DNA of 14,599 nucleotides from an uncultured Rhodobacter sp. Lineage in GTDB: Bacteria; Pseudomonadota; Alphaproteobacteria; Rhodobacterales; Rhodobacteraceae. The notes beneath the pieces were generated by a model, which made no database searches, was not told where the DNA came from, and was given only the letters and a program-made list of their open reading frames with translations. The position numbers and the translations under genes were made by a program. The first letter of the stretch is position 1. Each line of letters opens with the position of its first letter. Positions 1 through 7,436 of the stretch are shown here, in pieces. The stretch is from contig CALGTJ010000028.1 in assembly GCA_937901435.1 (NCBI GenBank), positions 1 to 14,599 on the forward strand, read 5' to 3'.

Positions 1-1728
1 AAAAACGATCCCGAGATGTCGCGCGGAGAGATCTTTGGCCAGCCTGCGACGATCCGGACCGGGATGATGGGCGAGGCGCAGTTGCAGGTCGGCATGAGGT
101 TTGTCAAAGGGCTGAGCACGGATTATCTGCTGGACGCCTGTCTGGCCAATGGTGACCATATCCTTGTCTCTCAAACTGCCGCCCCGACTTGGTTGGACGC
201 GACTGGCTTTGACAGCCTGCTGGCAACGATCAGCCTGACGCTGCCACCCGACGCAATCCCCTGTGCCGCGCCCGCAGTTGCCGCTGTGCCTGCGCCTGTA
301 ATTGGGCAAAAGCCACCCACTGACCCAGTGTCTGGCCCAGTGTCTGGCCCAATTTCTGGCCCAACCGCGTCCGCCCTCGCCGCAACGGACTGGACGGATT
401 ACAACAACGCCCGCTTTGGAACCTCGATGCGCTATCCCGGCTCGCATTTTCAACTGGCAGGCCCTGCCCCGGAGAATGGCGACGGGCGCAGCTTTGCCAG
501 CCCCGATGGTCTGGCCCATATGAACGTTTGGGCAGGCTTCAATGTGTTGGACGAAACCCCCGCGCAGATCGCAGACGACCTGCGGTCCGGCTTTGCGAAT
601 GCGAGGGTCATCGCGCAACAGGTCGGCGCGACCAGCGTCATGGTGGTCCTGCAGGACGGTGCGGACATGGTGCATCAGCGCAGCCTGATCGACAGTGAGG
701 GCGTTTTGCATAATATCCGCGTGCGCTATCCCGCGTCGCAGGACATGCGGTATGGTGCCGTTTCTCAGGCGATGCTGGACTCTTTGACTGCGCCCACGGC
801 TGAACCTGTGGCACCTGTATCTGTGCCGGCTCCTGTCCCTGTGCCGGCTCCTGGCCCTGTCCCTGTCCCTGTGGCCCCGCCGCGACCCACCTTGGTTGCG
901 CCCGATCAGCGCTCCAGACCTGATACCACCGCAGGGATGGAGGACGCCTTTTGGCGCAGCATCGAGACCTCTGTCCATGCGGCGGATTTTCAGGCCTATC
1001 TGGACCAATTCCCGAACGGAACTTATTCTGCGCAGGCACGGCAACGTCTGGCCGAGTTGACGGCCCCGGCTGCGTCTGATCCGCAAATGGAACTGGCCTT
1101 TTGGCAGTCGATCCAGAATTCGTCGGACCCGGCCATGTATCAGGCCTACCTTGATCGCTGGCCCAGCGGGACATTTGCCGTCTTGGCCCGGCTGACCCTG
1201 CAACGGTTGAGTGCCCCAGTTCAGCCCAACCCAGTGCAGCCCAACCCAGTGCAGCCCAATCCAGTGCGGCCCAATCCAGTGCGGCCAAACCCGGTACCAT
1301 CCAACCCCGTGCTGACATATCCCGCGCCGGTGATCACCCCCGCTCCAACCTTGCGCGGTGGGGTATATTATACCCCAGAACGCAATACCGCCGAGCGCAG
1401 CGCGCTGATGGATGCCGCCCGTGTCCCGATGCTGCAAGAGTTGCGCCAGCGTGTGATCTTTTTGGTCAAGACTCTGCGGACGGATGGCGACTGGGCATTC
1501 CTGATGGCCGAGCCTCTTCAATCCAATGGGCAAAAACTGGACTGGTATTCAACGCCTTACGCAAACGACTGGAACAATGGAGTGATGAGCGATGTGGTGA
1601 TGGTATTGATGCGCCGACAGCCAAGCGGCTGGCAAGTGGTCGACTATATCATCGGACCGACGGATGTGTATTGGTACAACTGGATCAGTGGCTACGGCCT
1701 GCCGGAACGGCTGTTCACCACTGGTTGA
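1..1728 (+). CDS. Periplasmic-type repeat protein of unknown function, 5' partial
   Basis: The reading frame is open from base 1. The first ATG at 16 has no ribosome site in the 15 bases before it, and no signal peptide follows it, so the true start probably lies outside the window. Numbering from that ATG (570 residues), the order is: an N-terminal region (about 1-80), a proline linker, a globular stretch (about 125-255), a second Pro/Val linker, two related segments of about 40 residues starting FWRSIETS (312) and FWQSIQNS (362), a third linker made of PNPVQ/PNPVR units, and a C-terminal domain from about residue 450 rich in Trp and Tyr. The two segments match the pattern AFW-x-SI...YL-x-x-(F/W)P-x-G...A, seen beside caspase-like and other periplasmic domains in alphaproteobacteria. 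The C-terminal domain resembles tails of roseobacter hypothetical proteins. No catalytic motif was recognised. The function is unknown; an envelope role is inferred only from the architecture. Confidence 0.8.
   Translation, partial: KNDPEMSRGEIFGQPATIRTGMMGEAQLQVGMRFVKGLSTDYLLDACLANGDHILVSQTAAPTWLDATGFDSLLATISLTLPPDAIPCAAPAVAAVPAPVIGQKPPTDPVSGPVSGPISGPTASALAATDWTDYNNARFGTSMRYPGSHFQLAGPAPENGDGRSFASPDGLAHMNVWAGFNVLDETPAQIADDLRSGFANARVIAQQVGATSVMVVLQDGADMVHQRSLIDSEGVLHNIRVRYPASQDMRYGAVSQAMLDSLTAPTAEPVAPVSVPAPVPVPAPGPVPVPVAPPRPTLVAPDQRSRPDTTAGMEDAFWRSIETSVHAADFQAYLDQFPNGTYSAQARQRLAELTAPAASDPQMELAFWQSIQNSSDPAMYQAYLDRWPSGTFAVLARLTLQRLSAPVQPNPVQPNPVQPNPVRPNPVRPNPVPSNPVLTYPAPVITPAPTLRGGVYYTPERNTAERSALMDAARVPMLQELRQRVIFLVKTLRTDGDWAFLMAEPLQSNGQKLDWYSTPYANDWNNGVMSDVVMVLMRRQPSGWQVVDYIIGPTDVYWYNWISGYGLPERLFTTG
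324..363 (+). repeat. 12-bp tandem repeat encoding PVSG units
   Basis: Three adjacent 12-bp units (324-335, 336-347, 348-359) read cccagtgtctgg, cccagtgtctgg and cccaatttctgg, followed by the start of a fourth. They encode the linker PVSGPVSGPISGP in the first gene. The first two units are identical in DNA, pointing to recent slippage duplication rather than selection on protein sequence alone. Confidence 0.85.
802..876 (+). repeat. Pro/Val-rich low-complexity linker
   Basis: This stretch encodes an alternating Pro-Val/Pro-Ala linker of about 25 residues. A 14-bp string, tgtgccggctcctg, occurs at 822-835 and again at 840-853 (period 18), and ccctgt units repeat after it. It joins the globular middle of the first gene to its two FW-SI repeats. 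Confidence 0.7.
1222..1311 (+). repeat. 15-bp tandem repeat encoding PNPV(Q/R) units
   Basis: Six consecutive 15-bp units start at 1222, 1237, 1252, 1267, 1282 and 1297. The first two are identical (cagcccaacccagtg). Later ones drift gradually (cag to cgg, aac to aat), and the last two are the most diverged. They encode PNPVQ/PNPVR repeats between the second FW-SI segment and the C-terminal domain. This is a classic slippage-prone array that could vary in length between strains. Confidence 0.9.
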
Positions 1729-1748
1729 GGGGGCTATTTGACCTGTCC

Positions 1749-1764
1749 AAAAGGCCGGGGCCTT
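1749..1764 (-). terminator. Possible terminator of the Popeye-like gene
   Basis: AAGGCC and GGCCTT (1751-1756 and 1759-1764) form a short GC-rich hairpin. Read on the minus strand it is followed by a run of four T (into 1749). It sits 25 bp past the stop of the minus-strand gene ending at 1789 and in the gap between two convergent genes. The tract is short, so this is a modest call. Confidence 0.4.
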
Positions 1765-1788
1765 ACCCATGCAAACCCTTGTACCTAA

Positions 1789-2451
1789 CTATTCGCCCGC
1801 ACGGATCGGGACAGAGTTGCGCAGTTTGTCGGCCATGTCGTGACCAAAGCGCGCCGCCAGCGCGTTATCCAGCGCGCGGGACTTTTTCATCATGCGGTGA
1901 AGGTCCGCCGTGTGCCATTCCGCATAGATCGCGCCCTTGGGCACGGTCACGGTGGCGCTGGCCCCGCCGCCTTGCATCATCATGATTTCCCCAAGAAACG
2001 CCGGGCCCTTTGCCTCGTAGGTTTCGCCCTGTTTGGTGATGGAAAAGCCCTTGGTTTCGAGGAAGAACAACTTTTGTGCCGGTTCATCTTCGCGCAGCAG
2101 AACCGTGTCAGCCGGGGCCATGGTCCAGCGCGCCTTGCGGTTGATCTGGCGGAACTGACCGGGCGAAAGCGTCTTGAAGGTGGTGAAAGCCACGCGTTCG
2201 GTCTTGGTCATACCCCATGTCGAGCGCTCCCAGATCAAGACAGCTATCAGGGCAAGGTTGATCGCGAACAGAGCTAAATTTGCCAGAACATCGAGGGACA
2301 CAAAGGGGCTTTGCACGATGAAGAAGACGAAATCAAAGGCGATACCGATCCCCAGAAAGATGCGCAGCCAGAGGCTTTCTCGCATCAATAACCCAGCGGC
2401 CTTGAACAGATAACCGATGATAATCAAAGAGATATAGGGCTGTTCTAACAT
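1789..2451 (-). CDS. Membrane protein with Popeye/cyclic-nucleotide-binding-like domain
   Basis: The start is placed at 2451 because GGAGG lies 4 bases upstream on the minus strand; an ATG at 2520 lacks such a site. The 220-residue product has three hydrophobic segments (about 5-23, 28-47 and 52-74). A soluble domain from about 90 to 210 follows, with the beta-roll look of a cNMP-binding fold: LSPGQF (95-100), LFFLETKGFSITKQG (128-142), then FLGEIMMM (152-159). Three helices followed by such a domain is the Popeye-protein layout. The phosphate-binding cassette keeps Gly154-Glu155, but the Arg usually found about ten residues later is absent (the region reads GGGASATV). Ligand binding is therefore uncertain. 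It follows the formaldehyde dehydrogenase gene on the same strand after 115 bp containing a strong inverted repeat, so co-transcription is possible but unproven. A sensor or scaffold role is inferred. Confidence 0.75.
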   Translation of the reverse strand: MLEQPYISLIIIGYLFKAAGLLMRESLWLRIFLGIGIAFDFVFFIVQSPFVSLDVLANLALFAINLALIAVLIWERSTWGMTKTERVAFTTFKTLSPGQFRQINRKARWTMAPADTVLLREDEPAQKLFFLETKGFSITKQGETYEAKGPAFLGEIMMMQGGGASATVTVPKGAIYAEWHTADLHRMMKKSRALDNALAARFGHDMADKLRNSVPIRAGE

Positions 2452-2507
2452 CGCGCCTCCGGTTGGTTTCGGGTGGATTACGTCCTTAGAACAATGCGTG
2501 CGGCGGA

Positions 2508-2542
2508 TCTGGTCCGGCAAACACGCGTGACGCCGGACCAGA
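2508..2542. repeat. 11-bp perfect inverted repeat with palindromic loop
   Basis: The arms TCTGGTCCGGC (2508-2518) and GCCGGACCAGA (2532-2542) are perfectly complementary. The 13-base loop contains the 8-bp palindrome CACGCGTG (2522-2529). It lies between the end of the dehydrogenase gene and the start of the Popeye-like gene, both on the minus strand. Neither side has a T run, so it is not a standard intrinsic terminator. It could be a processing or stability hairpin, a transcription attenuator, or a protein-binding dyad. Confidence 0.7.
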
Positions 2543-2566
2543 GTATCACTTTGTCAGATCGCGGCC

Positions 2567-3679
<1,113 letters not shown>

Positions 3680-3990
3680 GATCTGGTCTCCCGTCATTTG
3701 GCTGGGTTTGCGCCAAATATGGTTTCATCTTTATGGGCATCTTGTCCCAAGCCAAAACAGTTCCGTCAACACGCATCTGGGATCTGTCTTACATTTAAAT
3801 CGTTTTACAGTTGCCAAAAGCCATCTTTCAAACGCATGCTGCAAATGTAAGGCAATTAAGCCTGCAATCAGACGTTGATGCGTTTCAACTCTGGGATAGG
3901 ACGCTAAAAAACGGACTGACCATGAAAACATGGCAGGCCAAAAGATGGGCAAGGACACCGCGCCCGACATTTCAACTGGGAGGATAATTC
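3680..3990. promoter_or_regulatory. Divergent control region between frmA and mtoX
   Basis: This 311-bp spacer, visibly richer in A and T than its flanks, must hold the promoters of both divergent genes. It contains a perfect 9-bp inverted repeat, CTTACATTT (3788-3796) and AAATGTAAG (3843-3851). An 8-bp pair, AAACGCAT (3830-3837) and ATGCGTTT (3878-3885), and CCATG-N4-CATGG (3920-3933) are also present. The pairs may mark regulator sites. The mtoX ribosome site GGGAGG is at 3978-3983. A 21-codon reading frame (3922-3987) in frame with mtoX stops inside the spacer just before the mtoX ATG. I could not assign -35/-10 boxes with confidence. Confidence 0.55.
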
Positions 3991-5391
3991 ATGAACCTGA
4001 GACCTGATCCGACATTTCACGCCTCGCCCAAGCTGGCCATGGAAGCGCCGGTCGAGAATTACGCCTTTACCGTCATGCTAAGCCCGGACGGGTCGCAATC
4101 GGATGGCATCGCCGTGGTGGACCTCAAGCAAGGCTCTGACACCTACGGGCAGATCGTCCATCAGGTGATGGTGCCCAACACCGGCGATGAGTTTCACCAT
4201 TTCGGCTGGAACGCCTGTTCCTCGTCTCTGTCACCGTTGACGGGTCACGCGTTTCTGGAGCGCCGCTATCTGATCGTGCCGGGAATCCGGTCGTCGCGGA
4301 TCTACATCATCGACGTGAAAGACCCGCTCAAGGCGTATATCCACAAGACGATCGAGCCTGAGGAACTGTTCAAAAAGACCGGCTATTCGCGCCCGCACAC
4401 GATTCACTGCGGCCCCGAGGGGATCTATGTGTCCTGCCTTGGTGGCAGCGGCGCGGATGGCACCGACGGCCCTCCGGGGATCTTTATCATGGATTGCGAA
4501 ACCTTCGAGATCATCGGTCAATACGAGATGGATCGCGGAAAGCAGGACAAGCACTATGATTTCTGGTGGAACCTGCCGCAGGATTACATGGTCAGTTCCG
4601 AATGGGGCCTGCCGCCGCAGTTCGAGAATGGCATCGTGGCCGAGGATCTGCTGAGCAACAAATACGGGCATTCGATCCATTTCTGGGACCTGCGCAAGCG
4701 TAAGAACATCCAGACCATCGATCTGGGCGAAAACCACCAGATGGCGCTGGAAATTCGCCCCGCGCATGATCCCAGCAAATCCTATGGCTTTTGTGGCGTG
4801 GTGGTCGATACCACCAACCTGCAAGGCGCGATCTTTACGTGGTGGCGTGGCGATGACGGGGTGTGGCAGGCGAAAAAGACCATCACCATTGACCCGGTGC
4901 CTGCTGATCCCGATCTGCTGCCGCCGCTGCTCAAGGGCTTTGGCGCGGTGCCGCCGTTGGTCACGGATATCGACCTCAGTCTGGACGACAAATACCTCTA
5001 TGTGGCCTGCTGGGGGCTGGGCGAGATGCATCAATACGATGTCTCTGACCCGATGAACCCGGTGCTGGCGGGCAAGGTCGAGATCGGCGGGATCGTGGCC
5101 GATGCCAAGCACCCCAATGGCAAGGATTTCGCCTTTGGGCCGCAAATGGTCGAGATCAGCCGCGATGGCAAACGGGTCTATTGGACCAACTCGCTCTACT
5201 CCACTTGGGATGACCAGTTTTACCCCGATGACGAAGGCGGGCAGATGGTCATGGCCAATGTGGGTGAAAACGGGGGGCTGACGCTGGATCCCGATTTCTA
5301 CATCGACTTTCCAAAGGGTCTGCGCAGCCATCAGATCCGCCTTGAGGGGGGCGATTGTTCGACCGACAGCTTCTGCTACACTTCTGTCTAG
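3991..5391 (+). CDS. mtoX: Methanethiol oxidase, selenium-binding protein (SBP56) family
   Basis: The family includes human SELENBP1 and bacterial MtoX, which convert methanethiol, O2 and water to formaldehyde, H2S and H2O2. The 466 residues match the human protein (472) end to end. Landmarks are DEFHHFGWNACSS (66-78, human DELHHSGWNTCSS) with Cys76 at the place of human Cys57, HTIHC (136-140), YDFWWN (189-194), SSEWGLPP (202-209), LSLDDKYLYVACW (329-341), GPQMVEIS (383-390), LYSTWDDQFYPD (402-413) and GGDCSTD (453-459). The start is firm: GGGAGG lies 7 bases upstream and an in-frame TAA sits at 3985-3987. There is therefore no signal peptide, unlike periplasmic MtoX of Hyphomicrobium. A membrane protein gene follows after 7 bp, and the formaldehyde dehydrogenase gene is divergent. 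SCO1 and MauG partners, reported near some mtoX genes, are not adjacent here. Family membership is near certain; the substrate is inferred. Confidence 0.88.
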   Translation: MNLRPDPTFHASPKLAMEAPVENYAFTVMLSPDGSQSDGIAVVDLKQGSDTYGQIVHQVMVPNTGDEFHHFGWNACSSSLSPLTGHAFLERRYLIVPGIRSSRIYIIDVKDPLKAYIHKTIEPEELFKKTGYSRPHTIHCGPEGIYVSCLGGSGADGTDGPPGIFIMDCETFEIIGQYEMDRGKQDKHYDFWWNLPQDYMVSSEWGLPPQFENGIVAEDLLSNKYGHSIHFWDLRKRKNIQTIDLGENHQMALEIRPAHDPSKSYGFCGVVVDTTNLQGAIFTWWRGDDGVWQAKKTITIDPVPADPDLLPPLLKGFGAVPPLVTDIDLSLDDKYLYVACWGLGEMHQYDVSDPMNPVLAGKVEIGGIVADAKHPNGKDFAFGPQMVEISRDGKRVYWTNSLYSTWDDQFYPDDEGGQMVMANVGENGGLTLDPDFYIDFPKGLRSHQIRLEGGDCSTDSFCYTSV

Positions 5392-5398
5392 CCCCTGA

Positions 5399-6070
5399 AT
5401 GCTGGCAGAGTTGAACAGCGCGGCGGCCCTTTGGGGGGCCGTCGTCGTCTCTGGTCTCTATCATGGGATCAACCCCGGCATGGGCTGGCCGCTGGCCGTC
5501 TCGGCGGCCTTGATGGAACGCAAGACCACCGCCCTGCTACGGGCCCTTGGCCTGCTGGCGCTGGGGCATTTTCTGGCGATGCTGGCGATCCTGCTGCCCT
5601 TCGGCATGATGATCTTTCTGGTGGAATGGGAACGCCAGATCCGCCTTGTCGCCGGGGTCATCGTGATCGGCATGGGGATTTACCTGCTGATCAACCGCAA
5701 ACACCCGAAGTTCCTTGCCCGTGTTCATCCCGCACGCCTTGCGCTGTGGTCGTTTCTGGCCGCCATGGCCCATGGGGCGGGGTTGATGCTGGTCCCGATT
5801 TACCTCGGCATCTGTGCCATTGCGCCCGATGACACCGGGCATCTGGCCGCGCAATCCCTGATGCAGGGCAACCTTGCCACCGCCTTTGCCGTCGCCGCGG
5901 CCCATACAATGACCATGACCCTCGCCGGAGGGCTGATCGCCACGGGCGTCTACTTTTGGCTGGGCCTTAAATTCCTGTCGCGCACATGGCTGAACCTTGA
6001 TGTGCTCTGGGCTGTCAGCCTTGTTCTGGTCGGGATTTTCGGGATCTATTCGGCCCTGTACGGGCATTGA
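5399..6070 (+). CDS. Histidine-containing polytopic membrane protein linked to mtoX
   Basis: The gene starts 7 bp after mtoX. An in-frame TGA directly before the ATG fixes the 5' limit. No clear ribosome site is seen, so translation may be coupled to mtoX. The 223-residue product is almost entirely hydrophobic, with about six membrane segments (roughly 8-22, 44-75, 82-98, 113-141, 158-188, 200-220). Histidines lie in or next to several of them: YHGINPGMGWP (21-31), LGHFLAM (55-61), MAHGAGLML (123-131) and AAHTMTM (167-173). From memory, proteins with the HGINP-(A/G)-MGW motif also sit beside SBP56 genes in actinobacteria. His-bearing membrane helices recall NicO/HupE-type metal carriers, but I cannot assign it to either family. 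Metal delivery to MtoX, or export or import of a sulfur compound, is inference only. Confidence 0.8.
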   Translation: MLAELNSAAALWGAVVVSGLYHGINPGMGWPLAVSAALMERKTTALLRALGLLALGHFLAMLAILLPFGMMIFLVEWERQIRLVAGVIVIGMGIYLLINRKHPKFLARVHPARLALWSFLAAMAHGAGLMLVPIYLGICAIAPDDTGHLAAQSLMQGNLATAFAVAAAHTMTMTLAGGLIATGVYFWLGLKFLSRTWLNLDVLWAVSLVLVGIFGIYSALYGH

Positions 6071-6152
6071 GTCGATCTGAAAATACCTTGAGTTGCGCTT
6101 TGTTTGATGGCTCACTGTCTGGACAATTCATTTGATCCAAAAGGAATACAGG

Positions 6153-6767
6153 ATGAGCGGCTATATAAACGGCATTGATGTTTCGCATTACCAAGGCACG
6201 ATTGACTGGCACAAAGTGGCTGCCTCAGGCGTCACATTCGCCTATGCCAAGGCCTCGGAAGGGGTCAATACCAATGATGCGCAGATCACCGCCAACCTGA
6301 CCGGCATGGCCAAGGCCGGAGTAATGCGCGGGGCCTATCATTTTTACACCGTGGGCAAAGACCCCGAACAGCAGGCGCAGCATTTCATGCGCAATGTCAC
6401 CCTTGCCCCGGGGGATCTGCCGCCGATGGTGGATATCGAAACCGAAGCTGCGAACGCCGAAAGCAATTCCGGACTGATCGACGATCTGCACCGTTTCATC
6501 GGCATTCTCAGCGACACCTACGGCAAAGCCCCCTTTATCTATACCGGGCCAAGTTTCTGGAATGCTCATATGAATGACAGCTTTGCCGATTGCCCGTTGT
6601 GGGTGGCGGAATACGGGGTGTCAGAACCCAAACCCGTGACGGGCTGGGGCTATTGGTCGATCTGGCAATATTCCAGAACGGGCAGCGTGCCCGGCGTCTC
6701 TGGCGATGTGGATCTGGACTATTTCAATGGCACTTTGGACCAACTCAAGAAATTCGTCCTGACATAA
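6153..6767 (+). CDS. GH25 lysozyme (N-acetylmuramidase)
   Basis: Glycoside hydrolase family 25 enzymes cut the beta-1,4 bond between MurNAc and GlcNAc in peptidoglycan. The start at 6153 has AAGGAA 6 bases upstream; an earlier TTG in frame (6132) is less likely. In the 204 residues, GIDVSHYQGTIDW (7-19) opens the barrel. AYHFYTVG (61-68) follows, with the acidic DxE pair Asp94-Glu96 in PMVDIETE, then FIYTGPSFW (128-136), WQYS (171-174) and the closing GDVDLDYFNG (184-193). This is one complete catalytic domain with nothing attached. There is no signal peptide and no cell-wall-binding domain, so export would need another route. No holin or phage genes are nearby. It sits 82 bp past the mtoX partner gene on the same strand. 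Confidence 0.9.
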   Translation: MSGYINGIDVSHYQGTIDWHKVAASGVTFAYAKASEGVNTNDAQITANLTGMAKAGVMRGAYHFYTVGKDPEQQAQHFMRNVTLAPGDLPPMVDIETEAANAESNSGLIDDLHRFIGILSDTYGKAPFIYTGPSFWNAHMNDSFADCPLWVAEYGVSEPKPVTGWGYWSIWQYSRTGSVPGVSGDVDLDYFNGTLDQLKKFVLT

Positions 6768-6915
6768 TGTCGCAAACGGGTTTGTGAGGCCTTGTGAAGT
6801 GGTCGCACGGCCTTGGCACACCTATGTGAACCGGGCAGGAAAAACCTGCGTCTTCCGCCGTTTACCATCAGGTGGGCGACCAACAGAATTATGACAGATC
6901 TTAAGGAGACGATAC
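6768..6915. other. Spacer upstream of the pseudoazurin gene
   Basis: This 148-bp non-coding stretch probably carries the pseudoazurin promoter. A small 5-bp hairpin, GCAGG-AAAAA-CCTGC (6835-6849), is visible but has no following T run. I saw no clear FNR-type dyad. The ribosome site AAGGAG (6903-6908) lies 7 bases before the ATG. Confidence 0.5.
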
Positions 6916-7419
6916 ATGCCCCTTATCCTGAACCGCCGTATGCTTTTGGCCTCAAGCGGCGCGTTGCTGGCAACGCATTCGGTCGGCTGGGCCGAAAGCC
7001 ACAGCGCCCATACGGTTGAAATGCTGAACAAACACCCAGAAGACCGCACGAAAAGCATGGTCTTCTTTCCCCGTATCCTGTCGGTGATGCCCGGCGATGT
7101 TGTGACCTTCAAAGGCGTCGACAGGGGCCACAACAGTGCCTCTCTCAAGGGTATGGTGCCCGAGGGGGGCGAGGACTGGAAAGGCCGGATCAATCAGGAC
7201 ATCGATGTCACCTTTACCCAACCCGGATTTTACGGATACCAATGCACCCCCCATGCCTCGATGGGTATGGTCGGGCTGATCGTGGTAGAGGGCGAGGGCA
7301 AACTGGAAAATCTGGATGACGCGCGCAGCGTGCGTCAGCGCGGGCGCGCTAAATCCGCATGGGAAGAAATCTGGGCAGAGGCAGAGGCCGCCGGAATGCT
7401 GGAGGCCACAACTGCATAA
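6916..7419 (+). CDS. Pseudoazurin (blue copper electron carrier)
   Basis: Pseudoazurins are small periplasmic type-1 copper proteins that carry electrons, classically to nitrite or nitrous oxide reductases or to c-type electron chains. The 167-residue precursor has NRRMLLASSGALLA near the N-terminus (6-19), a twin-arginine-like signal, with likely cleavage after GWA (residue 26). Copper ligands are His72 (GHNS), Cys110, His113 and Met118 in YQCTPHASMGM (108-118). Their spacings of 38, 3 and 5 residues equal those of characterised pseudoazurins (His40, Cys78, His81, Met86). The C-terminal helices (about 127-165) are also typical. The gene runs on the mtoX strand and converges with a dehydratase gene, the two stops being only 6 bp apart. 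No nitrite or nitrous oxide reductase is in the window, so its partner is unknown. Confidence 0.92.
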   Translation: MPLILNRRMLLASSGALLATHSVGWAESHSAHTVEMLNKHPEDRTKSMVFFPRILSVMPGDVVTFKGVDRGHNSASLKGMVPEGGEDWKGRINQDIDVTFTQPGFYGYQCTPHASMGMVGLIVVEGEGKLENLDDARSVRQRGRAKSAWEEIWAEAEAAGMLEATTA

Positions 7420-7436
7420 GGTCTTCTAGGTGGCCT
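7403..7436. repeat. Inverted repeat spanning two convergent stop codons
   Basis: AGGCCAC (7403-7409) and GTGGCCT (7430-7436) are perfect 7-bp arms around a 20-base loop holding both stop codons of the convergent pseudoazurin and dehydratase genes. With no non-coding room and no T run it is only a weak candidate for a bidirectional end signal. Confidence 0.3.

Noticed and set aside
2452..2520. Longer 243-residue form of the Popeye-like protein starting at 2520
   Set aside because: The extension is polar, contains part of the hairpin arm, lacks a ribosome site and would precede an otherwise normal membrane N-terminus. The ATG at 2451 has GGAGG.
4231..5331. Long minus-strand reading frame (366 codons) antisense to mtoX
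   Set aside because: The plus-strand frame has clear family motifs throughout. The antisense frame shows no domain signature and is a typical high-GC shadow.
6835..6849. Hairpin GCAGG-AAAAA-CCTGC as a terminator of the lysozyme gene
   Set aside because: It has only a 5-bp stem, no following T run, and lies 68 bp past the stop codon.
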